Assembly: GCA_965368765.1 (NCBI GenBank) | Contig: CBDUOF010000357.1 | Location: 1 to 6,149 of the forward strand | Direction: 5' to 3' | Length of the DNA: 6,149 nucleotides | Origin: Leptofilum sp965368765 | Lineage (GTDB): Bacteria > Chloroflexota > Anaerolineae > Promineifilales > Promineifilaceae | Shown here: piece after piece, positions 6,071-6,149 of the stretch | Numbering within the stretch: the stretch's first letter is position 1 | How the letters are laid out: each line of letters opens with the position of its first letter | Position numbers and translations under genes: made by a program | The notes under the pieces: model-generated | The model's input: only the letters and a program-made list of their open reading frames with translations | What the model was told of the DNA's origin: nothing | Databases searched by the model: none

Positions 6071-6074
6071 CCTC
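6071..6074 (-). promoter_or_regulatory. Ribosome binding site for the OppD GTG start
   Basis: GAGG on the minus strand lies 8 bases before the GTG at 6062, in the 32-base gap after the permease gene. It supports the non-ATG start. Confidence 0.55.
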
Positions 6075-6094
6075 TTCTTCCCTAAAAGGATTGA

Positions 6095-6149
6095 CTACAA
6101 TTTAAGCCTAGGGTCAAGGGCATCACGCAAGCCATCACCCAGATAATTG
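6095..6149 (-). CDS. oppC: Peptide ABC transporter permease, OppC/DppC type (C-terminal end only)
   Basis: Only the last 17 codons and TAG are in the window. They read NYLGDGLRDALDPRLKL, the very conserved cytoplasmic ending of DppC/OppC permeases (N-x-LGDGLRDALDPR). The part encoding the membrane helices lies beyond the right edge. The order permease, OppD, OppF is the usual one for these operons, which supports the call despite the short length. It was too short to stand out as an open frame by itself. Confidence 0.85.
   Translation of the reverse strand, partial: NYLGDGLRDALDPRLKL

Overview
The window carries seven protein genes, all on the minus strand. Two run off the ends. No rRNA, tRNA, CRISPR array or insertion sequence was seen. 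The gene content (a zinc-ribbon SAM methyltransferase, a DPM1-type glycosyltransferase, a multi-pass protein with a DPDMWWHLR loop, a receiver plus roadblock-like protein, Opp/Dpp ATPases) and moderate GC suggest a free-living environmental bacterium. A Chloroflexota (Anaerolineae-like) origin is my best guess from the look of the proteins, not something the sequence proves.

Layout in transcription order, from the right edge leftwards. First is the 3' part of a peptide ABC transporter operon: the last 17 codons of the OppC/DppC permease (6095-6149), OppD/DppD (5058-6062) and OppF/DppF (3974-5056). The two ATPases are one base apart, and a hairpin plus U-tract terminator follows at 3905-3933. 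Just past it, a sigma70-like promoter (3870-3899) faces a single-gene unit. That gene encodes a CheY-like receiver joined to a roadblock/LC7-like domain and a long acidic, proline-rich tail (2593-3756). A 352-base gap follows, with a second promoter candidate and a stretch that looks like a decayed plus-strand gene. Last comes an envelope-glycan cassette: polyprenyl-phosphate sugar transferase (1488-2240), methyltransferase (583-1491, overlapping the previous gene by ATGA) and a GT-C/GT39-like membrane glycosyltransferase (1-508, cut by the window edge).

The glycan genes probably act together: the family-2 enzyme would charge a polyprenyl phosphate with a sugar, the membrane protein would use such a lipid-linked donor outside the membrane, and the methyltransferase would modify the glycan or its precursor. 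The Opp/Dpp genes import peptides and look unrelated to this cassette.

The most unusual signal is not a gene. The palindromic octamer ACGGCCGT occurs 11 times exactly between positions 84 and 3833, where about 0.1 copies would be expected by chance in the whole window. It lies in coding and non-coding DNA and in all three codon phases, so the selection or bias acts on DNA rather than protein. It resembles the behaviour of HIP1 (GCGATCGC) in cyanobacteria. The Opp/Dpp ATPase genes contain no exact copy.
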